A DNA stretch of 43,141 bases, taken from the NCBI GenBank assembly GCA_050996405.1, contig JBPCRW010000235.1:1-43141 (forward strand), written 5' to 3'. The position numbers were made by a program, and so were the translations under genes. This document shows, in pieces, positions 1 through 8,232 of the stretch (its first letter is position 1; each line of letters begins with the position of its first letter). The stretch is from JBPCRW01 sp050996405. Lineage in GTDB: Bacteria; Acidobacteriota; Blastocatellia; Pyrinomonadales; Pyrinomonadaceae. Under the pieces are notes generated by a model that did no database searches, was not told the DNA's origin, and was given only the letters and a program-made list of their open reading frames with translations.

Positions 1-442
1 CAAATTCCCGCGCCACGATGCCGAACGCGATTCCGGCGTGTCCGGCAACTGGCGTTTCGTTCAGTCCCGGAATCAGTCCGAAACGAAAATTCAAAATGTG
101 AAATGTCAAAAAGAAGAAAAGAAAAACACCAGTCACGCGCTGGAAAAGATAAAACCAGTTTCTACCGTAATTGTAATTGCCGTTATTCGGACGCGCTTCC
201 ATTGAAATAAAAATTCCATAGACCGAATGGAAAACCAGCGGCAGAAAAATCCCGAAAATTTCGATAAATAAAAGATACGGAATGTCGTGAATTCCCTGCA
301 CGTGGTCATTGAAATTTTTCTCGCCGCCCATCGCCGCCGAATTCGTATACATATGCCCGAAGAAAAACAAACCGAGCGGCACGATACCGGTTAGTTGATG
401 CAGTTTCCGCATCAGAAATGTCCTGCTTAATTTAATAGCCAT
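1..442 (-). CDS. sdhC: Succinate dehydrogenase cytochrome b subunit (partial, 3' end outside window)
   Basis: This is the membrane anchor that carries heme b and passes electrons from the succinate dehydrogenase flavoprotein and iron-sulfur subunits to quinone. The frame opens at an ATG at 442 and runs off the left edge with 147 residues visible, so the stop is not in the window. The translation has hydrophobic segments at about 16-30, 56-76 and 103-119. Histidines at 30, 72 and 115 have the spacing of the first three heme ligands of the Bacillus-type cytochrome b558; a fourth would lie beyond the edge. The flavoprotein and iron-sulfur genes would be expected next, off the left side, but cannot be seen. 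It is divergent from the LysR gene at 680, with a 237-nt shared upstream region. Family assignment is firm. Confidence 0.9.
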   Translation of the reverse strand, partial: MAIKLSRTFLMRKLHQLTGIVPLGLFFFGHMYTNSAAMGGEKNFNDHVQGIHDIPYLLFIEIFGIFLPLVFHSVYGIFISMEARPNNGNYNYGRNWFYLFQRVTGVFLFFFLTFHILNFRFGLIPGLNETPVAGHAGIAFGIVAREF

Positions 443-608
443 AACAAAATTTTCGAGTTTAGATTTTTGAACTCTGGTTTGATTGTTAAAATTCTAAAAC
501 CAAAACCCGAAATCGGCAATCCTCCACCTTTCAATTTTCATCATACGGTTTTTCTTTGATAAGATAAAATGAAATGTCTTGAGCGAATTATTCAGGAAAA
601 CTTATTAT

Positions 609-675
609 TCAGTTATCAATTAACAGTTATCAAAAATAAAAGATGATAATTGTTAATTGATAACTGATAACTGAA
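609..675. repeat. Heptamer-built inverted repeat H1 upstream of the LysR gene
   Basis: Two 24-nt arms, 609-632 and 644-667, are complementary with a single mismatch around an 11-nt loop. Both arms read as successive 7-nt units such as CAGTTAT/CAATTAA on the left and TGATAAC/TGATAAC on the right. The right arm ends 12 nt before the LysR start codon, so the hairpin falls in the leader or promoter of that gene. Confidence 0.8.
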
Positions 676-679
676 ATCT

Positions 680-1573
680 ATGCACATCGAAACATTAAAA
701 GTATTTTGTGATTTGGTCGAAACGCAGAGTTTTTCGCTGGCGGCGGAACGAAATTTTATTACTCAATCGGCGGTCAGCCAGCAGATAAAGACGCTCGAAG
801 AAAAGTTCAAACGCCGCTTGCTTGAGCGCGTTCGCGGGCGGCGCGAAGTTCGCCTGACAACCGCCGGAGAAGTTTTTTACCACGAATCGAAAAATGTTCT
901 GGCTGCTTACGCCGAACTGCACGAAAATATGCGCGGGCTGGTTGGAAACGTCGGCGGCACGGTCAAAGTGGCGACGGTTTATTCGGTCGGCTTGCACGAA
1001 TTGCCGCCGAAGGTGCGCGAGTTTATGACGAAATTTCCGAACGCGAAAATTGATTTGGAATACTCTCGAACAACGCGCGTCGTCCGCGATGTTTTGAGCG
1101 GAACGATGGAACTCGGCGTGGTCGCCTTCCCCGAACCGCGACGCGGATTAACGATTGTGCCGATGTTAAGCGACCGTCTGGTTTTGATTTGTCCGCCCGA
1201 CCACAAATTCGCCAAGCTGAAAAAAATTAAAGCCAAAGAATTAAAAGGACTAGATTTTGTGCTGTTCGAGCGCGACGTTCCGACGCGCAAAGCGACCGAC
1301 AAAATCCTGAAATCGCACGGCGTAGAAGTTCGCAAAGCAGCCGAATTCGACAATATCGAAACCATCAAACGCGCTGTCGAAGTCGGTTTCGGTCTGGCAA
1401 TCGTCCCGTATCCGTCGGTCATTGACGAAGAAAGAAATAATCAGCTTGCCGTTGTCGAATTTGCGGAAAAAGAATGGGTGCGTCCCGTCGGCGTAATTTA
1501 CCGCAGCGACAGAAATCTTTCGCTCGCGGCAAAGAAATTCGTGCAGTTGCTCGAAAATGCGGAAAAGCCTTGA
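680..1573 (+). CDS. LysR-family transcriptional regulator
   Basis: A 297-residue protein of normal LysR length. Residues 1-60 form the winged helix-turn-helix: the SFSLAAERNFITQSAVSQQI stretch is the classic recognition-helix region. The rest is the periplasmic-binding-fold effector domain, starting about residue 90. These proteins bind DNA as tetramers and respond to a small-molecule coinducer. The gene is divergent from sdhC, the arrangement in which LysR proteins usually control their neighbour and themselves, so control of succinate dehydrogenase is a reasonable guess but not shown. The ATG has no clear Shine-Dalgarno; the heptamer hairpin H1 ends 12 nt upstream. The effector cannot be told from sequence. 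Confidence 0.92.
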   Translation: MHIETLKVFCDLVETQSFSLAAERNFITQSAVSQQIKTLEEKFKRRLLERVRGRREVRLTTAGEVFYHESKNVLAAYAELHENMRGLVGNVGGTVKVATVYSVGLHELPPKVREFMTKFPNAKIDLEYSRTTRVVRDVLSGTMELGVVAFPEPRRGLTIVPMLSDRLVLICPPDHKFAKLKKIKAKELKGLDFVLFERDVPTRKATDKILKSHGVEVRKAAEFDNIETIKRAVEVGFGLAIVPYPSVIDEERNNQLAVVEFAEKEWVRPVGVIYRSDRNLSLAAKKFVQLLENAEKP

Positions 1574-1681
1574 TAGAATTTAATATTTTGTTGATAATAT
1601 CCAAAACCTCATTTATCGTTGTCAGCATTAGTGTTAGTTAGTCGAATTTGCCTGCGCGTCGCTTTATAATTTGTCGAATTT

Positions 1682-1712
1682 TTGGCTCTCGTCAAAAAAT
1701 CAAATGAGCCAA
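1682..1712 (+). promoter_or_regulatory. Short hairpin just before the 1720 start codon
   Basis: TTGGCTC at 1682-1688 is complementary to GAGCCAA at 1706-1712, leaving a 17-nt loop. It ends 7 nt before the ATG at 1720, where a ribosome binding site would be expected, and no Shine-Dalgarno is visible there. It could affect translation, but this is only a structural observation. Confidence 0.35.
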
Positions 1713-1719
1713 GTTTAAT

Positions 1720-1956
1720 ATGAACGAGAACAATTCTAAGAAGCGATATACTTACAACGTGAATTGCTCATTTAATTTGCAATTTACGTTTAACGAAGAT
1801 GAGGTTGAATCTGACCCAAACGGCAACGAAGAAGACCGTATGCCGACCGAAGCAGCCCTATACGCTCTCGGACAAGAACTGTATGAGTGTCTTTTCGTTT
1901 ATTATGCCGTTGATAAGATAGAAGTATATGCGGATTCAGAGAATATACTTTCCTGA
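1720..1956 (+). CDS. Small acidic hypothetical protein
   Basis: A 78-residue protein I do not recognise. It has a polar, lysine-containing start, a central acidic stretch (residues about 25-41, with NEDEVESDP and NGNEEDR) and a helix-like C-terminal half rich in Ala, Leu and Tyr. There is no signal peptide or membrane segment. The gene lies alone between the LysR gene and the convergent HD-GYP gene. It lacks a visible Shine-Dalgarno, but its composition is coherent and no better frame overlaps it. It could be a genuine orphan or part of an older mobile segment. Confidence 0.5.
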   Translation: MNENNSKKRYTYNVNCSFNLQFTFNEDEVESDPNGNEEDRMPTEAALYALGQELYECLFVYYAVDKIEVYADSENILS

Positions 1957-2063
1957 TTTAACAAACCATCGAACACGAAGTGAATAGACAACTTATTATC
2001 GCGTTATCAGTCAAACTTTAAGTTACGTGAACTCGGTTTCAGCTACGCCAATTGCAAAGTCAA

Positions 2064-3329
2064 TTAAAACTTAACCAGCGTCAAAGGCGTGGTCGGCGCG
2101 ATTCCGTTAAGAACGTTTTTGAGCATCGGGACAATTTTCGCGGCTTCCAGATAATCTTTTCCGAGCAGTTTAGAAAAACGTTTTTGTTTTGTCTCGCCGG
2201 TTAATTCCTTTAAAATTCCGGTGCAAAAAGCCGTCACGAGTTCGGGCGCGAACTGCTTGCCGGAATTTCGATGTAAATCATCAATAACTTCTTCCGCCGT
2301 TCGCCGTCTGCGATATGGTCGGTCGCTCGTCATCGCGTCAAAAGAATCGGCTAAACAAACTAATTTTCCGATATACGGAATTTCGCGGTCGTAAAGTCCT
2401 TCAGGATAACCGCGCCCGTCGAGGCGTTCGTGATGATTTTTGGCGGCAAGCGGCACGTCCGCGAACGGATGATGAATCGGCGAAAGAATTTCGTAACCGA
2501 CGGTCGGATGTTTGGCAAGCTGTTCGTGTTCGCTGGCGGTGATTCGCGCCGGTGAATTGATAACCGAACGGTCAACCGTCAATTTGCCGACATCGTGCAA
2601 ATATCCGGCAACCGCCGCGCCTTCAATTCTTTCTTCGTTCCAGCCAAGTTCCGACGCGATAATTTCCGAGTATTTTCCGACGCGCGCCGAATGCCCTTCG
2701 GTGTATTTGTCCTTGCAGTCAATAGCGGCGGCAAACGCCTTGACCGTATCTTTATAAGTCAGGCGCAGACTGTCGTAAAGCATCCGATTTTCTTCGGCGC
2801 GGCGTTCGAGTTCCGCCATTAGATTACGTTGCTGAATCCCGACTCCGATATGCCGCGCCATCGCGCAGACGATTTCTTTGTCGGCGGAAGTAAAATTTTC
2901 GCCGTTGGCTTTTTCGCCCAGTAAAACTAATCCGACGAGTTCATCGCGGACAATCAACGGCACGACGAGTTCAATTTTCTTCGATTCAAAAATCCGTTTA
3001 TAGCGCAGCAAAAACGGCGTTAAAGAATTTAAACCGTCGTCCAAATCAAACGGTTCAAGTCCGTTTTCGAGCCATTCTTTTTGGTCGTCGCGCGTGACGT
3101 TTAAACTAAGCGGAAAATCTTCGCCAAGCCCGCGAATCGCCAGAAAATTCAGTTCGTGACCGAAGCGCGAGAAACGCGCCACGCCGCCGCGCATAATCGC
3201 AAGGCTTCCCAGAAGCAGATGCAAGGAAGTGCGGATCATTTCCTGAAAACTGCCCGTGCGCGCAACTTCCTGCCCCAAATCGGCAAGCGCGGCAAATGTG
3301 TGAATTAGTTTATCTTGATTTTCAACCAT
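2064..3329 (-). CDS. GAF / HD-GYP cyclic-di-GMP phosphodiesterase
   Basis: A 421-residue cytoplasmic signalling protein. Residues about 10-170 have the length and pattern of a GAF sensor domain, followed by a short helical linker. An HD-GYP domain spans about 185-375. The metal-binding HD pair is at 245-246 (HDVGK) and the signature HHERLDGRGYP at 299-309 is intact, so c-di-GMP hydrolysis to pGpG/GMP is predicted. A tail of about 45 residues follows. No transmembrane segment is seen, so the input signal is probably intracellular. It is transcribed alone, but a diguanylate cyclase lies 5 kb away on the same strand, so both halves of c-di-GMP turnover are encoded nearby. Confidence 0.93.
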   Translation of the reverse strand: MVENQDKLIHTFAALADLGQEVARTGSFQEMIRTSLHLLLGSLAIMRGGVARFSRFGHELNFLAIRGLGEDFPLSLNVTRDDQKEWLENGLEPFDLDDGLNSLTPFLLRYKRIFESKKIELVVPLIVRDELVGLVLLGEKANGENFTSADKEIVCAMARHIGVGIQQRNLMAELERRAEENRMLYDSLRLTYKDTVKAFAAAIDCKDKYTEGHSARVGKYSEIIASELGWNEERIEGAAVAGYLHDVGKLTVDRSVINSPARITASEHEQLAKHPTVGYEILSPIHHPFADVPLAAKNHHERLDGRGYPEGLYDREIPYIGKLVCLADSFDAMTSDRPYRRRRTAEEVIDDLHRNSGKQFAPELVTAFCTGILKELTGETKQKRFSKLLGKDYLEAAKIVPMLKNVLNGIAPTTPLTLVKF

Positions 3330-3363
3330 AAATTTTTGGCAGCGAACTATAAAGCAATACCGT

Positions 3364-3582
3364 TTGAAAAATAGAAAGCAATTTCCTGTAATTGATTCCG
3401 CCCGTGAACAATCACGGCATCAGCGGGCATATTATCATTTTGCCGCACGCGCCCAACGCGAAGACTTAGCTTTTGCAGCCGCCGACAAAATCCCGCCGCG
3501 TGAAAACTTCAAAGATGCCGATACCCGCATGATACGCGGCTCGATTCAACTCATTCGGTCTTTCTCGCCGGATGCGGACTAA
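3364..3582 (+). CDS. Possible small hypothetical protein (doubtful)
   Basis: A 72-residue frame with a TTG start, lying between the HD-GYP gene and the convergent phospholipase gene, whose 3' end it overlaps by 32 nt. The translation is charged and helix-like (Arg, Ala and Glu rich), and its codons resemble those of the neighbours. There is no recognisable family, no ATG start and no clear Shine-Dalgarno. It may be a real small gene, a remnant or chance. Confidence 0.25.
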   Translation: MKNRKQFPVIDSAREQSRHQRAYYHFAARAQREDLAFAAADKIPPRENFKDADTRMIRGSIQLIRSFSPDAD

Positions 3583-5131
3583 GCATTAGAGGTTTTCTCG
3601 GCGGCTGCGTAAAATCAAAATCGTTACGCAAATCGCCAAGTTGCGAGGCGTTTTCCCGCACGTCGGGTCGCGGGTCGGGTCTGCCGTCGGTTTTCGGGTC
3701 GAGCCGCTGACCGCCCAAAAAAGCGTCTTCGATAAATTTGACGTAAGCGTCGTGGCTTAAGACTTGATGGTCAATGTAACCTTTTTTCGCGTAAGGACTA
3801 ATGACCATCGCGGGAACGCGCAAGCCGTAACCGTTTTCGTCAACGCGCGGCGGCGTTACGTGGTCGTAAAATCCGCCCCAGTCATCCCAGACTAAAAAGA
3901 TGGCGGTGCTGTTCCAGTCCGGGCTTTTCATAATCGCATTTATCAGAGTGGTAACGTAAGCCTGACCCTTACTAACCAATCCCGGCGGATGCTCGCTCAC
4001 GTCTCCAGACGGGCAAATCCAAGAAACCGTAGGCAGTCTGCCGGATTTTGCGGCGGCGAAGAATTGGTCGAGCGATTGAATGTTGTTCATCTCGCCGTCT
4101 TCTTTTACCGTGTCAAAAAAGGGAAGCGGATTCCAGATGCCGGGCGTTCGGGCGTTTTGTTTGCGCTGGACGCAGGTCGCTTCCGTGTCGTCTTCGCAAT
4201 CCGGTTCAGTGCCTTTGAGAACGTAGTAAGCCCACGGAATATGATTTTTATGCAGCAAGTAGGTCAAATCCGTCCAAGCGTAATCGGGCGGCTCGGCTTC
4301 GGCGTCATTATTCATTTGGTCGCCCGCGGCGGCGGCTCTGCGGCGCATTTTATTTCTTCGCCGCTTGCCGAAATCGGGCGGATTGTCCGGACTTTGCAGA
4401 GCGTTAATGCAGCTCATCGGGTCGCCTTGCTTCATACATTTGGCTGACCATTCGGAGATTAAAAACAAATGCTCCGGCAGACTCCAAGAAGCGTTCGGCT
4501 CAAACATCTTGTCCTGCAAAACAAAATTTTTGGCGTATGCCCAATAGTTTGGAATCTCGCGGTCGTCGTGATAGCCCATCACATCCGTATCGCCCGTTGC
4601 GTCCGCTCGCCCGTTTCCGCATCCGGGGTCGTTCGGGTCTTTGCATCCTTTTTTCTTGTTTTCGGCTTGCGCGACAAATCCGTCCATCTTCCCGCCGTCA
4701 ATATCGGCGGAGGCGTTGACTTGCCCGTGCGGTCCGCCTCTGTTCAAATCGTTTGAATCGTGATAAGGCTTGACGCACTGGTTAGAGCGCGCGTCGGGAA
4801 CGCAAACTGACGGCTCGCCGTTACTCATCGGAATACCGTCAGCACCCGGAAACGTTCCGAAATACGAATCGAAGGAGCGATTCTCCTGCATAATAATAAT
4901 GATATGCTTAATTTTATGAATGTCTTGCGCGTCGGATGACGATAAATCATCTCCGCTCGACGGAGAGTTTGCGCCCGCCTCCTTTGCCTCCGGCAGATCG
5001 AAACGCCGCGCGGCATCGCCGCTATTTACGCCGTTAATCAGCAAAGCGCACGCAACGCCTGCCAGTAAAATTACAGGAAGAACTAGCCCGAATAATCCGC
5101 CGTTCGATGGCTGAAAATTATTTAATTTCAT
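3551..5131 (-). CDS. Secreted phospholipase C / acid phosphatase family phosphoesterase
   Basis: A 526-residue member of the bacterial phospholipase C/AcpA phosphoesterase family, which cleaves phosphate esters such as phosphocholine lipids outside the cytoplasm. One hydrophobic segment at about 13-33 is a signal anchor or signal peptide. The metal-site motif ENRSFDSYFG at 83-92 is intact. Later come PNASWSLPEHLF, and a WDDWGGFYDHV block followed by RVPAMVISPYA, all typical of the family. A low-complexity Arg/Lys/Ala stretch sits mid-protein (KRRRNKMRRRAAAAG). A strong AAGGAGAGG lies before the ATG. Lipid or phosphomonoester specificity cannot be settled; phosphate scavenging is the usual role. 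Confidence 0.9.
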   Translation of the reverse strand: MKLNNFQPSNGGLFGLVLPVILLAGVACALLINGVNSGDAARRFDLPEAKEAGANSPSSGDDLSSSDAQDIHKIKHIIIIMQENRSFDSYFGTFPGADGIPMSNGEPSVCVPDARSNQCVKPYHDSNDLNRGGPHGQVNASADIDGGKMDGFVAQAENKKKGCKDPNDPGCGNGRADATGDTDVMGYHDDREIPNYWAYAKNFVLQDKMFEPNASWSLPEHLFLISEWSAKCMKQGDPMSCINALQSPDNPPDFGKRRRNKMRRRAAAAGDQMNNDAEAEPPDYAWTDLTYLLHKNHIPWAYYVLKGTEPDCEDDTEATCVQRKQNARTPGIWNPLPFFDTVKEDGEMNNIQSLDQFFAAAKSGRLPTVSWICPSGDVSEHPPGLVSKGQAYVTTLINAIMKSPDWNSTAIFLVWDDWGGFYDHVTPPRVDENGYGLRVPAMVISPYAKKGYIDHQVLSHDAYVKFIEDAFLGGQRLDPKTDGRPDPRPDVRENASQLGDLRNDFDFTQPPRKPLMLSPHPARKTE

Positions 5132-5474
5132 ACGCCCCCCTCTCCTTCACAAATAATTCAATCGTCTAAAAAAGTCAATCATTTTTTAGACGCGGCAAAA
5201 AGCATTTTAGTCGTTCTTCATCGGCTTCGAGTTCAATATAATGCCGTTTTGCTGCGGGGCGGTTTATTTCAAAATTTTCCGCTTGCTGTTTCCGGCATCT
5301 GATTCAAAGAACAGGGAAAACTATTGAGCAGTAATCAATTATTTTTTTCGCGCGCCAATTCGGACGGGAAAAAAAATCACGCTTCGCCGCTTGAGTATTG
5401 CCTTCGGGTCGCTGCCGATTTTTTAGCGGTGATTAGCGGTGAATGGATAGTAAAAAGGCGAAACTCTCCGCCCG
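5132..5474. other. Intergenic region between phospholipase and STAS genes
   Basis: 343 nt without a gene. It holds a perfect 11-bp inverted repeat at 5163-5173 and 5182-5192 (CGTCTAAAAAA and its complement, 8-nt loop), 32 nt upstream of the phospholipase start. This could be an operator or a weak terminator. An imperfect palindrome around 5428-5500 runs into the last codons of the STAS gene (two AGCGGTGA copies facing a related inverted copy). The rest shows nothing clear. Confidence 0.5.
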
Positions 5475-5813
5475 CTACTCGCCGCTAATCGTCACATGGC
5501 GCGTCAATCCGAGCATTTCAAAAAGATGAATCGTGTCGTCGTTGACTTCGGAAAAAACGACTTTCGCGTTTGCGTCCGCAGCCGCGTCAATCACGCCGAG
5601 CAGAATCGAAACGCCGATGCTGTTGACGATTTCCGTATTTCTGAAATTGACAATTAAAGTTTTACAGCCCGCGCCGAGCCGCTTTCTACATTCGTGTTCA
5701 ATTTTCTCGCCCGTGATTTTATTCAAGTAATCGCTGGCAAAAACGGTCGCGGTTTCGCCCGTCGTCTGCGCGGATATTTGCGGTTCGTTTTTCTCTGACA
5801 TTTGATTTGTCAC
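5475..5813 (-). CDS. STAS-domain anti-sigma factor antagonist (RsbV/SpoIIAA-like)
   Basis: A 112-residue single STAS domain. Proteins of this type bind an RsbW-like kinase when unphosphorylated and release its sigma factor or other partner. The family's phospho-acceptor motif appears as VNSIGVSILLGV, with Ser65 in the expected place. The strands leading to it (TLIVNFRNTEIV) and the C-terminal FEMLGLTRHV helix match the fold. The upstream gene in the same direction encodes an NTPase with an RsbW-like C-terminus, so the two are likely partners. A long heptamer hairpin (5898-5997) separates them and may lower or uncouple read-through. No sigma factor gene is visible in the window. Confidence 0.88.
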   Translation of the reverse strand: MTNQMSEKNEPQISAQTTGETATVFASDYLNKITGEKIEHECRKRLGAGCKTLIVNFRNTEIVNSIGVSILLGVIDAAADANAKVVFSEVNDDTIHLFEMLGLTRHVTISGE

Positions 5814-5897
5814 TTAAAATTCTGGAATTGCGGAAAGCGCGCTGCGAAAAGTTCAACTGCAATAAAACTATAATTCGGCAGTTTAGTCAATAAAAAA

Positions 5898-5997
5898 GTA
5901 ATAAGTAATTGGTAATAGGTAATAAATAATTACCGAATTACCAATTATTTATTACCTATTACCAATTACTTATTACCTATTACCAATTACTTATTGC
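5898..5997. repeat. Heptamer-built inverted repeat H2 with perfect 34-bp arms
   Basis: Arms 5898-5931 and 5943-5976 are perfectly complementary over 34 bp with an 11-nt loop. The right side continues with a tandem duplication: the 21-nt block at 5950-5970 (three heptamers) is repeated exactly at 5971-5991. Units are TATTACC, AATTACT and close variants. The array ends just before the stop codon of the NTPase gene at 6004. Confidence 0.9.
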
Positions 5998-6003
5998 CGC
6001 AAG

Positions 6004-8193
6004 TTACCGCAAGTATTTGACCATTGAAATCCGCGTGCCGTCGTCAACCTGCTCGAAATTTACTTCGTCCATCAAGGTTCGCATCAGTTTCAATCCCCAA
6101 CCGCGTCTTTCGCTCTCCGGCTCAATTGGGGTCGCGCTCTCGGTAATTTTTTCGGGTGAAAGTTTAACGCCGCGATTGGAAATCGTGATGATAATTTTAT
6201 CGTTTTCAACCAAAATTTTCTGATAAATTTTGCGGTCTGGACTTAAGGAATGTTCCGTCGCGTTGATGTAGGCTTCGACCAGCGCGGTTTTGATTTTCGT
6301 GATGTCCTTTGCCGCGAAATGATGCCGTCTGGCAATTTCTTCAACCGCGCTCGCGGCAATCAATTCCGTGTCGTCGCCCATTGGCAGAATTATTTCATAC
6401 TCGTTCGCGCCGGTTTTATTTTGAACGATTTTTTCGGCGTTCAAATGTTTAATCAAAAGTTCGACCTGTTTGCGGCTCGAACCGAAAGCCCGTCGCTCGC
6501 GCAAAACTTCAATGGCTTCGGGCGCGAAACCTTCGGGCGCGACGAGCCACAATCGATATTTGGGGAAATTGCACATCAGCGCAGTCGCTTCCAGGCGGTC
6601 GCACCAGAATTCCGTTAATTCCTTCGCGGCTTCGAGTTTGGAATAAACTTCCGCCGCAATCCACACAATCTCGTTTTCCTTCCGGTAATCCGCCGTTTCA
6701 AATCCGAGCGCGACCGCCGAGCGTTCTTCGTCCGCAACCTGCGAAATCGGCGGATAAAACGCCGCGCCTCGCGCCGCATAAACAATTTGCGGAAGTTTTA
6801 TTTTCGGCGTTTCGCCTTCGGAAATTTCCGTCTCGTCCTTATGAATTTTTTTGAATTCGCCGTAATCAAATAAATTCGCCGGAACGTTTCGACCGTCAAA
6901 AACGGAAAGCAGTTCGCGCAACCCGATTGCCGCCGCGCGGCGATAAAAACGTTCCAACAGTCGCGGCGCGCGTTCCAGAGAATTTTTCAGCGCGTCGCCG
7001 ACGACCAGCGCGCGCGATTCCTTTAAAATTTCGAGCCGGTAACGCGCCCGAACATAGTCTTTTAAAATTTCGTTTTCAAGCGGAAAATAAATTGTGCCGG
7101 AATTGAAATTGATGATTTCCTGAACGTGCAGTTCGCCTAAAAGACGACTAAATTCTTTTTCGCTCAATACTAAATTTTCGCGCCAGATTTCGACTAAAGT
7201 TTTCCCGTCTTCGTCTTCAAACCCGTCGCGCAAAAGTTTAACGATTTGCTTTTGCGTTTCCGAATCGGGCGCGACGGCGGAAAAAATTTCGTCGTAAAAT
7301 TTACCGATGCGCCCGCCAAAAAGCGCGTCCGCGTAAATTTGTTCGACCGTTTGAAAAGTTTCCAAACTTTTTTTCCGCCCGCGCGCCGATTGTAAAATCG
7401 TTTCGATAAACGCGGGCTTTGCGCCGAATTGCCGGACGATTAAATCGCGCGCGCTGTCCGTGATTTTAACGTCAAAATTTCGCGCCAGCCGTTCGGTTAG
7501 AATTTCCGCTTCGTCCGTCTGCAAATCTTCGAGCCGCAAAATTTCGACATCATTTAATTTCGTTTCGCCGTTCCGCATCGCGTTTAAAAGAAAACGCCGC
7601 CGCCCTGCAAACACAAACGGCACGTTTGATTGCGCGTAAATTTTTTTGAGTTCTTCGATTAAATCCGGCGGCGCGTTTTGCAAATCATCGAGCAGCACGA
7701 CGACCGGCGCGTCGTTGGCGGCGGCTCGCAGCGGCGCGCTCAACGCCTGCCGGACAAAACTTCGCTCGTCGTTGAGTTTGGTTTCTTTATCGCAGCCGGT
7801 CGTCAACCGGTGAATCCAATGCGCGTCAATCGGCGCGGCAAGCTCGTTAATTTCGCAAACGTCGGGCGAAATTTTCAGCAAGTCAGCATCGCTGCGGCGA
7901 AAGGCGACGGTTTGCAAAAGAAATGTTTGCAGAAAACGCGCGGCGCAGTCTTTCGCCGTTTTATCGTTTCGGCTAAACGCGAAATAAAATGGAATCCTCT
8001 GCTGCGCGTTAAAAATCCGGTCGTAAATTTGCCGCAGAAGTTCGGAAACTCCGGCAGACGGCGCGGATAGTAAAAGAATTCCGCGAGCGTTCGTTTCGTC
8101 ATTAGCACACTGCCAAAGCAATTCCGTCTCGCGCGCTCTGCCGACGAAATTTTCCGCCGCGACCGTCGCTAAAATGTTTGAATTCTCGTTCAT
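6004..8193 (-). CDS. NTPase / RsbW-like anti-sigma kinase fusion protein
   Basis: A 729-residue protein with two recognisable ends. Residues about 14-200 resemble an AAA_16/STAND-type NTPase: FVGRARETELL at 16-26 and a Walker B VVVLLDD at 164-170. However, the Walker A position (44-51, APSAGVSE) lacks the Gly-Lys-Ser/Thr core. The middle is helical. The C-terminus, from about residue 610, is a GHKL ATPase domain like RsbW: N box EAYINATEHS at 640-649 and glycine box RRGWGLKL at 697-703; the usual Asp-x-Gly is replaced by Asn-Arg-Gly at 673-675. It probably phosphorylates or simply binds the STAS protein encoded downstream; the changed motifs leave both ATP sites uncertain. It lies 39 nt downstream of the GGDEF gene, in one operon. 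Confidence 0.82.
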   Translation of the reverse strand: MNENSNILATVAAENFVGRARETELLWQCANDETNARGILLLSAPSAGVSELLRQIYDRIFNAQQRIPFYFAFSRNDKTAKDCAARFLQTFLLQTVAFRRSDADLLKISPDVCEINELAAPIDAHWIHRLTTGCDKETKLNDERSFVRQALSAPLRAAANDAPVVVLLDDLQNAPPDLIEELKKIYAQSNVPFVFAGRRRFLLNAMRNGETKLNDVEILRLEDLQTDEAEILTERLARNFDVKITDSARDLIVRQFGAKPAFIETILQSARGRKKSLETFQTVEQIYADALFGGRIGKFYDEIFSAVAPDSETQKQIVKLLRDGFEDEDGKTLVEIWRENLVLSEKEFSRLLGELHVQEIINFNSGTIYFPLENEILKDYVRARYRLEILKESRALVVGDALKNSLERAPRLLERFYRRAAAIGLRELLSVFDGRNVPANLFDYGEFKKIHKDETEISEGETPKIKLPQIVYAARGAAFYPPISQVADEERSAVALGFETADYRKENEIVWIAAEVYSKLEAAKELTEFWCDRLEATALMCNFPKYRLWLVAPEGFAPEAIEVLRERRAFGSSRKQVELLIKHLNAEKIVQNKTGANEYEIILPMGDDTELIAASAVEEIARRHHFAAKDITKIKTALVEAYINATEHSLSPDRKIYQKILVENDKIIITISNRGVKLSPEKITESATPIEPESERRGWGLKLMRTLMDEVNFEQVDDGTRISMVKYLR

Positions 8194-8232
8194 TTCTAAA
8201 CCGATTAATATAGCAGTTTCAAATTACTGCCG

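Noticed and set aside
5898..5997. CRISPR array
   Set aside because: Units are 7 nt, contiguous and arranged as an inverted repeat without spacers; no cas gene is present.
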